Shown: positions 25,295 to 35,668 of the stretch, piece after piece
Layout of the letters: each line of letters opens with the position of its first letter
Position numbering within the stretch: the stretch's first letter is position 1
NCBI GenBank assembly: GCA_964016885.1
Contig: OZ024742.1
Coordinates: forward strand, 8,798,662-8,862,661
From: Eledone cirrhosa
Taxonomy: Eukaryota > Mollusca > Cephalopoda > Octopoda > Eledonidae
DNA: 64,000 nt
Direction: 5' to 3'
Translations under genes and position numbers: made by a program
The notes under the pieces: generated by a model
What the model saw: only the letters and a program-made list of their open reading frames with translations
Told to the model about the DNA's origin: nothing
Databases searched by the model: none

Positions 25295-26687
25295 ATGAAC
25301 TTACAGCTTCCCCCTGTCACTGTCACAGTAGCAGAGGCCAAGAAGAAAGGTCAGCCAGAGGAAGAATTCTCTCCACCTGTTAACCGACAACTTGACGTTG
25401 CCATGGCAACAACCCAAAGAACCAGCAGCAACAGCAACAACAACAACAATGCGACGGACGAAAACAACACCAATAACAATAACAATAACAACAACAACAA
25501 GACCAATAACGGTGACAACAACAACAATGATAACAACAACACCACCAACGACAACAACAACACAAACAAACAAAATTTCTCCTTCGCCGAGACGACAAGG
25601 AAAACCCTCGACTATCTGCCAGTAGATATAACAAAAGCGAAGGAGCTACTGGCGGATGCGAAAAAATATATAGTGTACGGGGAAAATGGTTCATTCACAA
25701 TCCATTCCCCCCCCCCCCCCCCCGGAACTAAAAAGCCAGAGACTCCTAAACACGGTCATGTTTAGGACAATCTCGAACAAAAGTAAAAAACCAGCTCAAC
25801 CATCACAGAGCGAGATAGAGCTGGTTTTAAAAGACGTCATGAAGGACATCACCTTCATTCAGAAGGATAGACTCTACGGGAGTCTATCCATTCTCATGAA
25901 GGACAGGGACACAGCAGTGAAACTGTCCATCAAACCAATCACATCCACCGCATACACCTTCTACCCTACGTACATGGGTAGAAGAACACAAAAAATAAAA
26001 ATCCACACCATCCTGCCGATTATGGACATATGGTGGGTTTTGACAGGTTTTCTGGACCTGGAGGATGACATGCTGGTGTCCATGGGAAAGGCATCGGGTG
26101 ACGCGTTCAGTGGAACGAGCCTCGAACTTGTAGTTCAAATGAGGCCCGAAAGGATCGCCCAGATCCCTGAACGCGTCATACTGGATGATCTAACCTTCAT
26201 CAACATTACCGTTGAGGGTAGACGGCCCTCGTGTTACCTCTGCGGAACCAGAGGTCACCTGAGGGCTGTCTGTCCCCAACTTAATAAGAAAACCCCAATC
26301 CTGCCTACACCACCAACAACTGCACAACCAACACAATCACCACAACTACCACTACAAAAACAACCACCACAGCTCAAACCAAAACAAAACAATGTCCAAC
26401 CCATCCCCTCCACTCAAAAAACAAAAACAATTTCCAAAACACCCGTACCGCAAACACAACCCGAAAATATACCCCTCCCCCCCAACGCGGAAGATGACGC
26501 TAGTTCGTCGTCAGACGAGGAGGAGCACTTCCACACAATCAAAAGAAAAAAAAGAAAACACACCTCAGACACACAAATGAAAAAAAACCCTCCCCAAAAC
26601 ATAACACTGACACCAACACAAAAGAGCTCACAACAACAGCAAACAAAAACACCACACAAAAACAAAAACATGCATATACATACATAA
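25295..26687 (+). pseudogene. LINE copy A ORF1 (nucleic-acid-binding protein), one frameshift
   Basis: ATG at 25295 opens MNLQLPPVTVTV, followed by an Asn-rich segment encoded by AAC repeats (about 25430-25570). A conserved NFSFAETTRKTLDYL stretch and YIVYGENGSFTIHSP follow. A run of about 16 C at 25709-25724 throws the frame, which resumes in another register (25686-26687). That part reads MFRTISNKSKKPAQPSQSEI, TFYPTYMGRRTQKIKI and a CCHC knuckle CYLCGTRGHLRAVC (C-x2-C-x4-H-x4-C). It ends in a Pro/Gln/Thr-rich tail with an acidic patch (SSSSDEEE) and a basic patch (KRKKRKH). Family knowledge: such ORF1 proteins bind LINE RNA. If the C-run is a sequencing or replication-slippage error, the frame would be complete. 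Confidence 0.8.
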
Positions 26688-26716
26688 ATACAAGATACAA
26701 AAAACTGTTAAACATT

Positions 26717-27052
26717 GTGTACAACAACAATCTAATAAAAACACAAGGGCCTAACTTCACCCAGGCAGGGGATTTCCCCCACCTCAAAATGATTAAGGCC
26801 CCACAGGACACCTATAAAACTTTAAAAAAGAATTTGAAAGAGGACGTGGGTCCCCCCTGCGTCGGGCCCATTAACCGCGTCCTCCTAAAAAACTATCCCA
26901 CCCCCTCCTCAAACACCCACACAACTCCAAGCTCCCCAATCACACAACACACTGATGCCCCCACACTTCCACAAACCACCACCCCACCCAACAACCCATC
27001 CCCCACCCTAATGGAAATTGTGCAGCCCGATACCCGGGACGCAGAGAGGTAA
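26717..27052 (+). CDS. LINE copy A small middle ORF (111 residues)
   Basis: A separate frame starts 30 bp after the ORF1 stop and ends 24 bp before the ORF2 ATG. Its core KEDVGPPCVGPINRVLLKNY is shared by copies B, C and D (D reads EKDVGNSCVKPLNRVLLKCL). The N-terminal part before this core is loosely conserved, and the second half is Pro/Thr-rich and poorly conserved. It ends close to an AG/GTAAGT sequence at 27048-27055. I recognise no domain. It may be a third LINE protein, an extension of ORF1, or a leader that allows reinitiation at ORF2. Confidence 0.6.
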   Translation: MYNNNLIKTQGPNFTQAGDFPHLKMIKAPQDTYKTLKKNLKEDVGPPCVGPINRVLLKNYPTPSSNTHTTPSSPITQHTDAPTLPQTTTPPNNPSPTLMEIVQPDTRDAER

Positions 27053-27076
27053 GTGCCTTTTCTCTTCACCACCAAC

Positions 27077-30000
27077 ATGGCTATAGATGTGATGGTTATT
27101 TGCGAGGCCCGGATCAGCAACGTGCGACGGCTGCCCCCCACCTTTGATGACTTTGAGATGCACGCATCTCTCTGTCAGCCCGGAGGTGGGGGTGGAGTTG
27201 TCGTTCTGCTGCAAAAACATCTGGGTCTCGCAACACAGATGGTACATTTGGACCCGGAGGGTCGACTAGTGGTTCTGGACCTTGGCAGTGGTAAAGGCGG
27301 AGCGTTTAGGTTGGTAGCCGCCTACGGCCCTTTCGGGTCAATGCGGCCGGACTTCTTCCATCGTCTGGAGACTTTTCTAGGGACGTCCCGCTCCTTGCTA
27401 TTAGTGGGGGACTGGAATGGTATCCTAGATGCACGCTGGGACTACGTAGGGGCCTGCCCCGATAGAGAGGGGTGTAATAGCCTCAAAGGGTTAATCGGTC
27501 GATTTGACCTGGCCGATAGATACCGACTAGATTTTCCGACTGCGCCAACCTGGACTTGGGCAAATCGTAGCGGATCATCTAGGTCGTACCTAGATAGGTT
27601 CTTAGTTAGAATTAAGGATAAGGACTTTTTAAGTTGTCCAAAAATGCGCATGGTTGGCTATTCAGACCACAAATTAGTGACCTGCATGGTCAACCTTGAC
27701 AGAACTCATAGACAGAGCCCCGGTTACTGGAAGCTCAACTTGTCCTTGCCGGCAAGTAGAGCCTACAGGAATCGGATTAGTACGTTAGTTAAGGAACGGT
27801 TGACTGGAGCGATCGTCAACAGCAGGTGGTGGGTATCTCTAAAGAGAGAGATTAGAGTAGTCTCGATAGAATTTAGTATGGTTCTAGCTGCGGATAGGAA
27901 TAGGAAGGAAAGGGAGCTAATAGATAGAGTAGAAGAGGCAATTAGAAGCGGCGACGTGGCCAGAGTGCTAGCGTCGAGAACGGCTTTGAGCCAGTTTTTC
28001 GACGCGAAGCACGAAGGCTGCGTTGTCCGAAGTAAAATACGTACTCTAGGGAACGAGGGGACCAAAGCTGTTAGCTGGGCCCGCGTGACAGAGGCCAACA
28101 GTGGAACTAAATCCACCATCCGGTCTTTGCGAGACCTGGATGGACGGGCGATTCTTGAGCCTAAGCAGATGTGTGAGGCCTTTCAAAGGCACTTTGCCCG
28201 ACTGTTCGGGAGGGGCGGGGAGCCGGTTGGGAACGTGGACTTCGGTCCATACCTCGACGGCCTGCCGCGCCTCTCGGACAGGGAGGCGAAGTCCTGCGAG
28301 GAGCCGATTTCGGTCGCTGAGATAGAGGACGTGCTGAGCCAATGCGGCAAACGCAAATCCCCGGGTCTCGATGGTCTTCCTTACGAATTATATCTAGCTA
28401 TGCCGGACTTGTTCCCCGATCTCCTCGAGGCGGTCTACTGCAACTGGCAACAGAACGGGAGAATTCCCTGTACTGTGAGCAAGGGCGTAGTCACGCTAGT
28501 GAGGAAGGACGAGAACAAGGGGGACGAAATAAGTAACTTCAGGCCCATAACACTGCTAAATACAGAGTTACAGATTTTGGCCAAGGTGCTAGCAAAGAGG
28601 TTGGCGCTTGTCGTAGGCAACCTGGTGGGAGATGCGCAGACATGCGCTATCCCGTCCAGGTCCATCCATGACAACCTCCACCTCATGCGATACATCATAG
28701 AGAGGGTTGGGAACGAACCCGGCTTTGGTGGGGCTCTGATCAACTTGGATCAATCTAAGGCGTTCGATAGGGTCGACCATGGTTACCTGGATGCGGTGCT
28801 AGCGGCGGCAGGCTTCGGACCCGTTTTCAGGGGCTGGATCACTGCTATGCACAGCAGCCGCATCTGCTCTAGGGTCAAAGTGAACGGCTACCTCTCGGAG
28901 CCGTTCAAAATCGCGCGGTCCATCCGACAAGGGTGCCCTCTCTCCTCCCTTCTGTATGTGTTGACTCTCGAGCCACTACTGCGGAAGTTGGAGTTGTTGC
29001 AGGGCATCCCTTTGGAACCGGGATTGCGGAAAGCGGTGTCGGCCTACGCCGATGACGTGACAGTAATGGTGTCGACGGCCTCCGAAATCGAGGCGGTCGG
29101 CACCTTACTGGAGGAGTATGAAAAGTTCACAGGGGCTAAGCTGAACCGGGACAAGTCGATCGGTTTGCAACTCGGCACGTGGAGGGGCAGACCGATGCCC
29201 TCCGATGGCGTCGTCGGACGCTGGACGGAGGGCCCGGTGAAGTTGCTCGGGGTCTGGTTCGGACCGGACCTCCAGGTGGAGAAAAACTGGGCGGAGGTTA
29301 CGAACAGGGTGTTTGCACTGACCCAGAAGTGGGCCAGTTGCAAACTATCCCTGAAAGGTCGGGCGGAGGTGGCGAACACCTACATAGCGTCCGTCATCTA
29401 CTACCGCCTGACCGTAGTGCCCTGCCCAAGGGAAACCCTCACCAAGATGGAGCGCGCGCTCTTCCAATTCCTTTGGAAGAGGCGGGCTCCTATGGTGAGG
29501 AGATCCATCTGCTGTCAACACCCTTCGAAAGGAGGGCTGGGCATGCCGTGGCTAATGATGCGTAAACACGCATTAAGGCTACGGCACCTCTACGTATTCC
29601 TCACCGGACAACCGGTGTGGGCCTCGTTTGTGAGACGAACCTTTCCCAGACTCGTCTCACTCACCGAGCTGCAATCCTGGGTCAAGCAAAGACCGAGAAA
29701 ACTGGGCGCCTGGCACACTCAGTGTGCCCAGGCGCTCACCGCCCTCTGGCAGGCGGATCCGGTTATTAGTGGAGACTCCACCGCAACATTCTATAGAGGG
29801 CTGGTACGCAGCAGGTGCGACGACGCTCTCGGAGAAGCCCTAGACATGGAGGAGGACGAACTGGCCAGCCTGTTCGGTAGGACATTCAGCCCGGGACCTA
29901 TGGACAACTTCCAGAAGTCCCTGGCCTGGCAGTGCTACCGAGGGGCTTTACCCGTTCGAGAAAGGCTCTACAGACACGGGCGCCCGGGTAGGGACCCCGC

Positions 30001-30427
30001 CAAAAAGATCTGTCCCAGATGCGTGTGCGACGAGGAAACCGTTGCACACGCATTGGTACACTGCTCGGGAGTAGCCGATCTGTGGGGCTATGTCGAACAA
30101 CTGCTGTCAAGGGTGGGACCGATCCGGTTGACCACCGAGTCTATTGTAATGATCAAGCCGCCTCCCCCCTTCAAAGATGAAGCAGAGGCGGTGTTTCTGT
30201 GCGTAATAGCCATGGCGAAAGAGGTTGTATGGTGGACGCGTCTGAAAGGACTGAGGTCAGGCACCTTTCTCTCTGGCCAACAACTGGTCCGTTTCTTCCG
30301 ATATCATTTCGGAAGAAGGATCAGGAGGGAGAAAGAGGTGCTGCACCCCAACCGTTTTTATGAAAGATGGGTGAAAGTGGCGAGAATGGCCCGTGTGAAT
30401 GGGCCTTCACTCTACATCAGACTATAG
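27077..30427 (+). CDS. LINE copy A ORF2: endonuclease/reverse transcriptase, intact frame of 1116 residues
   Basis: I take the ATG at 27077 as the start; it occupies the same accaacATG context as in copies C and D. The APE-type endonuclease spans about residues 1-200: catalytic-type Glu in VICEAR (E10), LLVGDWN (108-114), TWTW (158-161), SYLDR (170-174) and YSDHKLV (195-201). RT spans about 420-700: KSPGLDGLP (about 425), NFRPITLLN (about 487), DQSKAFDRV (about 557), RQGCPLS (about 616) and YADD (657-660). A C-terminal Cys/His motif CPRCVCDEETVAHALVHC begins near 978. Against copy D, 29 residues are missing right after MA, including the NVRGLG motif with the first catalytic Asn. The frame is open, but the endonuclease is probably inactive. 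Confidence 0.88.
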   Translation: MAIDVMVICEARISNVRRLPPTFDDFEMHASLCQPGGGGGVVVLLQKHLGLATQMVHLDPEGRLVVLDLGSGKGGAFRLVAAYGPFGSMRPDFFHRLETFLGTSRSLLLVGDWNGILDARWDYVGACPDREGCNSLKGLIGRFDLADRYRLDFPTAPTWTWANRSGSSRSYLDRFLVRIKDKDFLSCPKMRMVGYSDHKLVTCMVNLDRTHRQSPGYWKLNLSLPASRAYRNRISTLVKERLTGAIVNSRWWVSLKREIRVVSIEFSMVLAADRNRKERELIDRVEEAIRSGDVARVLASRTALSQFFDAKHEGCVVRSKIRTLGNEGTKAVSWARVTEANSGTKSTIRSLRDLDGRAILEPKQMCEAFQRHFARLFGRGGEPVGNVDFGPYLDGLPRLSDREAKSCEEPISVAEIEDVLSQCGKRKSPGLDGLPYELYLAMPDLFPDLLEAVYCNWQQNGRIPCTVSKGVVTLVRKDENKGDEISNFRPITLLNTELQILAKVLAKRLALVVGNLVGDAQTCAIPSRSIHDNLHLMRYIIERVGNEPGFGGALINLDQSKAFDRVDHGYLDAVLAAAGFGPVFRGWITAMHSSRICSRVKVNGYLSEPFKIARSIRQGCPLSSLLYVLTLEPLLRKLELLQGIPLEPGLRKAVSAYADDVTVMVSTASEIEAVGTLLEEYEKFTGAKLNRDKSIGLQLGTWRGRPMPSDGVVGRWTEGPVKLLGVWFGPDLQVEKNWAEVTNRVFALTQKWASCKLSLKGRAEVANTYIASVIYYRLTVVPCPRETLTKMERALFQFLWKRRAPMVRRSICCQHPSKGGLGMPWLMMRKHALRLRHLYVFLTGQPVWASFVRRTFPRLVSLTELQSWVKQRPRKLGAWHTQCAQALTALWQADPVISGDSTATFYRGLVRSRCDDALGEALDMEEDELASLFGRTFSPGPMDNFQKSLAWQCYRGALPVRERLYRHGRPGRDPAKKICPRCVCDEETVAHALVHCSGVADLWGYVEQLLSRVGPIRLTTESIVMIKPPPPFKDEAEAVFLCVIAMAKEVVWWTRLKGLRSGTFLSGQQLVRFFRYHFGRRIRREKEVLHPNRFYERWVKVARMARVNGPSLYIRL

Positions 30428-30449
30428 GTGAGGAAGATGAAAGACCAAG

Positions 30450-30514
30450 GGAGCACCCCTTCTCTGTGCTCCTGAGGAGAAGGGTTGCACACTTTTTTCG
30501 GGGGTGTGTGCGAC
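30450..30514 (+). promoter_or_regulatory. Copy A 3'-UTR paired hairpins H1 and H2
   Basis: H1 pairs GGAGCAC (30450-30456) with GTGCTCC (30466-30472). H2 pairs GTTGCACAC (30484-30492) with GTGTGCGAC (to 30514) around a U-rich loop ending ttttttcggggg. The same two hairpins occur, in the same order, in the other three LINE copies. In LINEs with stringent 3' recognition, such structures serve as binding sites for the element's RT; that role here is inferred. Confidence 0.7.
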
Positions 30515-30689
30515 CCCCCAAGGCGCCTCCTCTCTATTGAGGATTTTGTTAAAAATTTTATTTTTTGTTATATCTTATTTTATTTTTATATTTTGTTATT
30601 GCCTCCTCCTTATTGAGGACGCCTTTTTGTGTAAACTCCCCCCTTTGTACTTGTCCCACTTTTGATGCCCTAGTGGCAAATAAAAGAAA

Positions 30690-30735
30690 CATATATATAT
30701 ATATATATATTATGTATATATTTATAGTATAAGAA
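30690..30735. repeat. TA microsatellite at the 3' end of LINE copy A
   Basis: A TA run follows the element's gcaaataaaagaaac tail directly. Confidence 0.9.
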
Positions 30736-31018
30736 TAAAGGAACAAAAATCAGTGTTGCATCATAACATATTTAATAACATATTACATGTTTCACTGTTG
30801 ATCAGCTCCAGGCACGATCTATTATTGATCGAACCTGACTCAGGAATCGAAAGATCCTCAGATATGCCTCAATACGTTTGTGTGAATCTTTCGATTGAAG
30901 AGTCAGGTTCGATCAATAATAGATCGTTCCTCGAGCTGATTGACAGTAAAACATATGTAATATTTTATTTAATATGTTATGAATCAACACTGATTTTTTG
31001 TTCCTTTATATATGCGAC
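30736..31018. mobile_element. 283-bp near-palindromic fold-back element
   Basis: The left arm (ataaaggaacaaaaatcagt, tattattgatcgaacctgac) is mirrored by the right arm (gtcaggttcgatcaataata, ttttttgttccttta). The arms are about 120 bp each and leave a short centre near 30860-30890. There is no coding frame. A half-related copy lies at 31700-31800. It resembles a MITE or the inverted fusion of two short elements. Confidence 0.75.
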
Positions 31019-31575
31019 TGCATCGAGTGCTCACCCGGCACCCCGCCTACGGACGCAATGATCTTGCACCTATAAACCAATATATATATATAGATATATA
31101 TATAAAATCAAGGTCTAGCAAATAGAGAAAAAGTTTTTAATAAATTTTAAAAAATTCGCTGTACTTACTATATGTGCCTTTACCGCGGTTTCATGCTTCA
31201 GAATAAACGGAAAATCCAAGCGGATTTCCATTGAGAAGGGAGCAATCTTCAGAAGGTTCTTCTCCCTCGGAGAATATAAAATTCCCGAGTTCAAATCACA
31301 AACTGACGCCATACAAAACCATTCCCAAATGAGAGCGGATGATGAGAGAAATCATTCTGCCTGGTGCCGTGTGCAAAGACAAAGGGAGGGTGGACAGGTC
31401 AATGTCCTGCCACTAGAAATAGCAGCAGTCCAAACGGCCAACATTTTATCTCTACCTTAGAGAGAGATCAATAATAATAAAGTATGAATTCCTACGTGTA
31501 AAAAATACATATAGGGAAACAAGTATTATCCAAACGTATGCCAATGTGGTTCTATGGCGGGTTATATATATATAT
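31019..31575. other. Unassigned AT-rich sequence with a TA run
   Basis: TA-type repeats lie at 31080-31104. The remainder shows no domain or element I recognise. A small hairpin (ggaaaatcc ... ggatttcc) sits at 31209-31228. No supported gene. Confidence 0.5.
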
Positions 31576-31699
31576 ATTCATGTATATATCCCAGGGGTGT
31601 AACGTGAAGTTACTGTAAGTTCATCCAGGCGAGCACGCAATGTGTAGAGCTAGTCAGAGTGTAATATAATAATACAGGGACGATTTCTTAAACCTTCAT

Positions 31700-31800
31700 T
31701 ACGCTTATTGATTGGTGGCACGCGTTTCGCTATTGATCAGCTCAAGGTTCGATCTGTATCGATCTGGCCCCACCCTGGAATCAAAAGCTCGTCAGACCTC
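31700..31800 (-). repeat. Fragment related to the 30736 fold-back element
   Basis: tgatcagctcaaggttcgat and the neighbouring gatctgg...ggaatcaaaagctcgtcaga follow the order of one arm of the fold-back at 30736-31018 (tgatcagctccaggcacgat; ggaatcgaaagatcctcaga), with substitutions. Confidence 0.55.
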
Positions 31801-32330
31801 TGTTGTAGTAATGATATATATATATAAATTTACAAATTGAAGAAACCTCAAATGCAGAAAGTAATTGTAATTACAAGTGATTGCCAAAAATAATGAGTTA
31901 TATAATAGCTTATAGACAAGACAACGTGGCCAACAGCCGCTACAATAGGAAGCAACTCTATACCTTACAACTACAATCTACACTTAAGGTTATATTATAT
32001 CTCACTGAGGAGTTTTCATGAAACCGAAAGACGTCCAGTGTTATCAGAATTCTGTTAAAGATTTAAGTTACTTCCCGCTGTATTCCATATTTAATTGGTT
32101 TTAATCAGTTAAAAGTGCCACCTTTCTCCACTGGAATTAATTAGTTATTTAGATATTGGTATTCTTCATCACTAAAAGTGTAATAGTAATTATTGTAATT
32201 ACAATCTAGTCAAGCGTCGTATTACCATTAACTATTCTAAAATGGCTGCCGGCTAGATGATTGATTGTCTCTATACTTAGCTACATCATCCTCCATAGAT
32301 AGAGATATATAAGTGGATATATATATACAT
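31801..32330. other. Unassigned AT-rich sequence with one hammerhead-like core
   Basis: No open frame of note. At 32005-32035 the + strand reads CTGAGGA, a short stem-loop (GTTTTCATGAAAC), then CGAAAGACGTC. It is flanked by complementary cactg/cagtg. This resembles a hammerhead ribozyme core, but the pairing next to the conserved boxes is not canonical. Confidence 0.35.

Positions 32331-32372
<42 letters not shown>
32331..32372. repeat. GATA microsatellite at the 3' end of LINE copy B
   Basis: A (GATA)n run, reading TATC on the - strand, directly joins the 3' terminus of the minus-strand LINE (gtggctaataaataaatg on the - strand). Confidence 0.9.
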
Positions 32373-32373
<1 letters not shown>

Positions 32374-32606
32374 CATTTATTTATTAGCCACAAGGGTACA
32401 AAAGAATGGGACAAATACAAATGGGGAGTTTACATACAGGTATATGAAAATAAAACTATTAATACAATAACAAATAACAATTGAAATCCCCAATATGGGG
32501 GAGGTGTTACACAGGGGTTGTACACATCCCGAAAAAATGTACAACCTTCATCTCCAGGAGCACCAACAGTGAGTACTCCCTTCCTCTCTTCCTCTTTTTC
32601 CTCAAC

Positions 32607-35600
32607 CTACAGGCTTATATAGAGAGAAGGCCCAACCAATCGGGCCATCTTTGCTACTTTCACCCACCTTTTATCAAATTTGCTGGTGTACATCACCTCT
32701 CTCTCCATTCTGATTCTTCTTCCAAAATGATATTTGAAAAAACGAATCAGTTGTTCGCTGGTGAGAAAGGTGTCTGACCTCAGCCCGTTTAACCACGTCC
32801 ACCATATAACCTCTTTCACCATAGCCATAACACATAGGAAAACCGCTTCTCCCTCGTTTTTGAAGGAGGGTGGCGGTTTGATCATGACAATGGACTCGGT
32901 GGTCAACTGGAGTGGTCCCAGCCGCGACAATAGTCGTTCTACATAGCCCCACAGGTCGGGAACATCCGGGCAGTGTACAAATGCGTGTGCGCCGGTTTCC
33001 TCGTCGCGCACGCATCACGGACAGATCTTTTTCGAAGGCTCCCTACCTGGGCGCCCGTGCCTGTAGAGCTTGTCTCGAACTGGTAGAGCTCACCGGTAGC
33101 ACTGCCAGGCCAGGGACTTTTGGAAGGAATTTTACAAAGGAATTGGAAGAGCTCGCGCTCCATTTTGGTGAGCGTTTTGGCTGGACAAGGCATGACAGTC
33201 AAGCGGTAGTAGATGACGGGCGCTATAAAAGTGTTCGCCACCTCCGCTCGACCTTTCAAGGATAGTTTGCACTCGGCCCACTTCTGGGTGAGCGCAAATA
33301 CCTTGGCCGTCACCTCGTTCCAGTTCTTCTCCACATGGAAGTCCGGACCAAACCAGACCCCGAGCAGCTTTACCGGTCCTTCCGTCCAGCGTCCGACGAC
33401 GTCATCGGAAGGCATCGGTTTTCCTCTCAAGGTTCCGAGTTGCAAACCGATGGATTTGTCCCGGTTCAGCTTCGCTCCTGTGAACCTTTCGTATTCCTCC
33501 AGTAAGGTGCCGATCTCTACGATTTGCGAGGTGCTCGACACCATTACTGTCAAGTCGCCGCTTTTCGCAGTCCCGGTTCCAAAGGGATGCCCTGCAATAG
33601 CTCCAACTTCCGCAGTAGTGGCTAGAGAATCAGTACGTACAGAAGGGAGGAGATAGGGCATCCATGTCGGATGGATCTCGTGATATGGAACGGCTCCGAG
33701 AGGTAGCCGTTCACCTTGACACTTGAGCAGATGTTGCTGCTATGCATTGCAGCAATCCAGCCCCTGAACACGGGTCCAAAGCCTGCCGCCTCGAGCACCG
33801 CATCCAGGTAACGATGGTCAGCCCTTTCGAAAGTCTTAGACTGATCCAAGTTGAACAGGGCCCCATCGAAGCCGAGTTTACACCCTACCCTCTCTATGGT
33901 GTATTGCATGAGGTGGAGGTTGTTATGTATGGACCTGGTCGGGATTGCACAAGTCTGCCACCAGGCTTTCGGCGACAAGCGCCAGCCTCTTTGCCAACAC
34001 CTTGGCCAAAATCTGTAACTCTGTGTTGAGCAGAGTTATGGGCCCGAAGTTGCCTATATCATCGCCCTTATTCTCGACCTTCCTGACTAACGTGATTACG
34101 CCCTTGGTCACAGAACTGGGAATTCTCCCGTTCTGCTGCCAGTTGCAGTAGACCGCTTCCAGGAGACCGTAGAACAAGTCCGGCATTGCTACGTAAAATT
34201 CGTAGGGTAGACCGACGAGAACTGGAGATTTGCGTTTTATTCGTAGGGTTGACCGACGAGACCTGGAGATTTGCGTTTTCCACATTGGCTCAGCGCGTCC
34301 CCTATCTCAGCAGCCGAAATCGGCCTTTCGCAGAACTTCGCCTCGCTGTCCGAGAGTCGCGGTAGGCCGTCGAGGTATAGACCGAAATCCATAGCGCCTC
34401 CCGGCGCGCCGCCCTTCCCGAACAGTTGAGCAAAGTGCCTCTGAAAGGCCGCGCACATTTGCTTCGGCTCACGCGTTCGTCTTGGTCCTTCCTTCAAAGA
34501 CCGAATCGTGCACTTGTTGCCACTTTTCGCCTCCGTCATTTGGGCCCAGCTAACAGCTTTGGCTCCCTCGTTTCCCAGATCACGTATTTTTCTTCTGACA
34601 ATGCAGCCTTCCTGATTTGCGCCGAAGAACTGGTCCAAGCCGTTCTCGTCGCTAGCACGCTGGCTACGTTGCCACTCCTAAGTACCTTTTCTAATTTATC
34701 TACCTGTTCCTTTTCGGTCTTATTACTATCTAACACTAATTCTTTACTAAAACCTATCGAGTCTAATCTAACAGCCCTTTTGAAAGAGTACCACCATCTA
34801 TTGTTGACAATGGCCCCCGTCAAGTGCTGTTTAACTAAAGTGCTAATCCGTCTAATGTAGGCTTTGCATGTCGGTCACGATAAGTTCAGCTTCCAGTAGC
34901 CGGGTCTCTGTCTATGGGTTTTGTCAAGGTTGACTAAGCAGGTCACTAATTTGTGATCTGAATAGGCAACCATGAACATTTGTGGACAGCTTAACATGTC
35001 CCTATCCTTCTTTCAAACTAAACCCTATCTAGGTACTATCTAGATGTTCCCTAACGATTAGTCCACGTCCACAGTGGCACAGTCGGAAAATCTAGTCGAT
35101 ATCTATCGGCCAGGTCAAATCGACCGATTAACTGTTTGAGGCTGATACACCCCCCTCTATTGGGACATGCTCCCACATAGTCCCAACGTGCATCTAGTAT
35201 TCCATTCCAGTCTCCCACTAACAGCAGGGAGCGGGACGTTCCCAGAAAAGTCTCTAGACGTTTGAAGAAGTCTGGCTGCGGTGTCCCGGATGGGGCATAT
35301 GCCGCCACCAGCCTGAAGGCTCTACCTTCACTACCGTTAACGTCTAGGACCACCAGTCGACTCTCCGAGTCCAGATGTACCGTCTGTGTTACGAGGTCCA
35401 GGTGTTTCCGCAGCAAAACGGCAACCCCACCCCCACCTCCCGGCTGACAGAGAGATGCGTAGATCTCAAAGTCGTCGAAGAGGGGGTCCAGTTGTCGCTC
35501 GCTGTGGATCCTGGACTCGCAAATGGCTACTACATCCATACTGTGCGACCTGAGGTTGTTTAAGAGTTTGCCCTGTTTCCAGGGCTTCCCCAGGCCGCGT

Positions 35601-35638
35601 ACATTCACACATCCAACTCTTATATTGGCCGTGTTGGT
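32607..35638 (-). pseudogene. LINE copy B ORF2 pseudogene
   Basis: The N-terminal motif MNVRGLGKPWKQGKLLNNLR is present, but the family's start codon is ACG here (accaacACGgcc on the - strand). Endonuclease motifs VAICESRI, LLVGDWN and LWTWTN read to about 35051. RT fragments include KSPVLVGLPYEFYVAMPD (N-terminal RT region), DQSKTFERADHRYL (motif A) and IRHGCPISSLL (motif B). The catalytic YADD box is absent: at about 33555 the sequence jumps from KSG to DLTVMVSS, a net loss of about 16 bp relative to copy D. A local ~41-bp tandem duplication lies at 34199-34282. The C-terminal DEETGAHAFVHC motif and final VGPSLYISL are intact. Confidence 0.8.
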
Positions 35639-35668
35639 GCTGAAAAGTTAAAAGAAGAGGAAAATAAA

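Larger units (their letters stand above)
25274..30689 (+). mobile_element. Tx1-like LINE, copy A
   Basis: The longest-frame copy of the four. It runs from the base after a TA array (25273) to a TA array at 30690. It lacks the 5' UTR seen in copies C and D. Order: ORF1 (25295-26687, one frameshift), small middle ORF (26717-27052), ORF2 (27077-30427), then a 3' UTR with two hairpins and an AATAAA-like signal at 30679. Tx1/L1 affinity is inferred from the CCHC-bearing ORF1 and from RT motifs such as DQSKAFDRVDHGYL, RQGCPLSSLLYVLTLEPLL and SAYADDVTVMV. Confidence 0.85.

Noticed and set aside
26392..26671. Additional frames overlapping ORF1 of LINE copy A
   Set aside because: Out-of-frame shadows of a low-complexity Pro/Gln/Thr-rich region.
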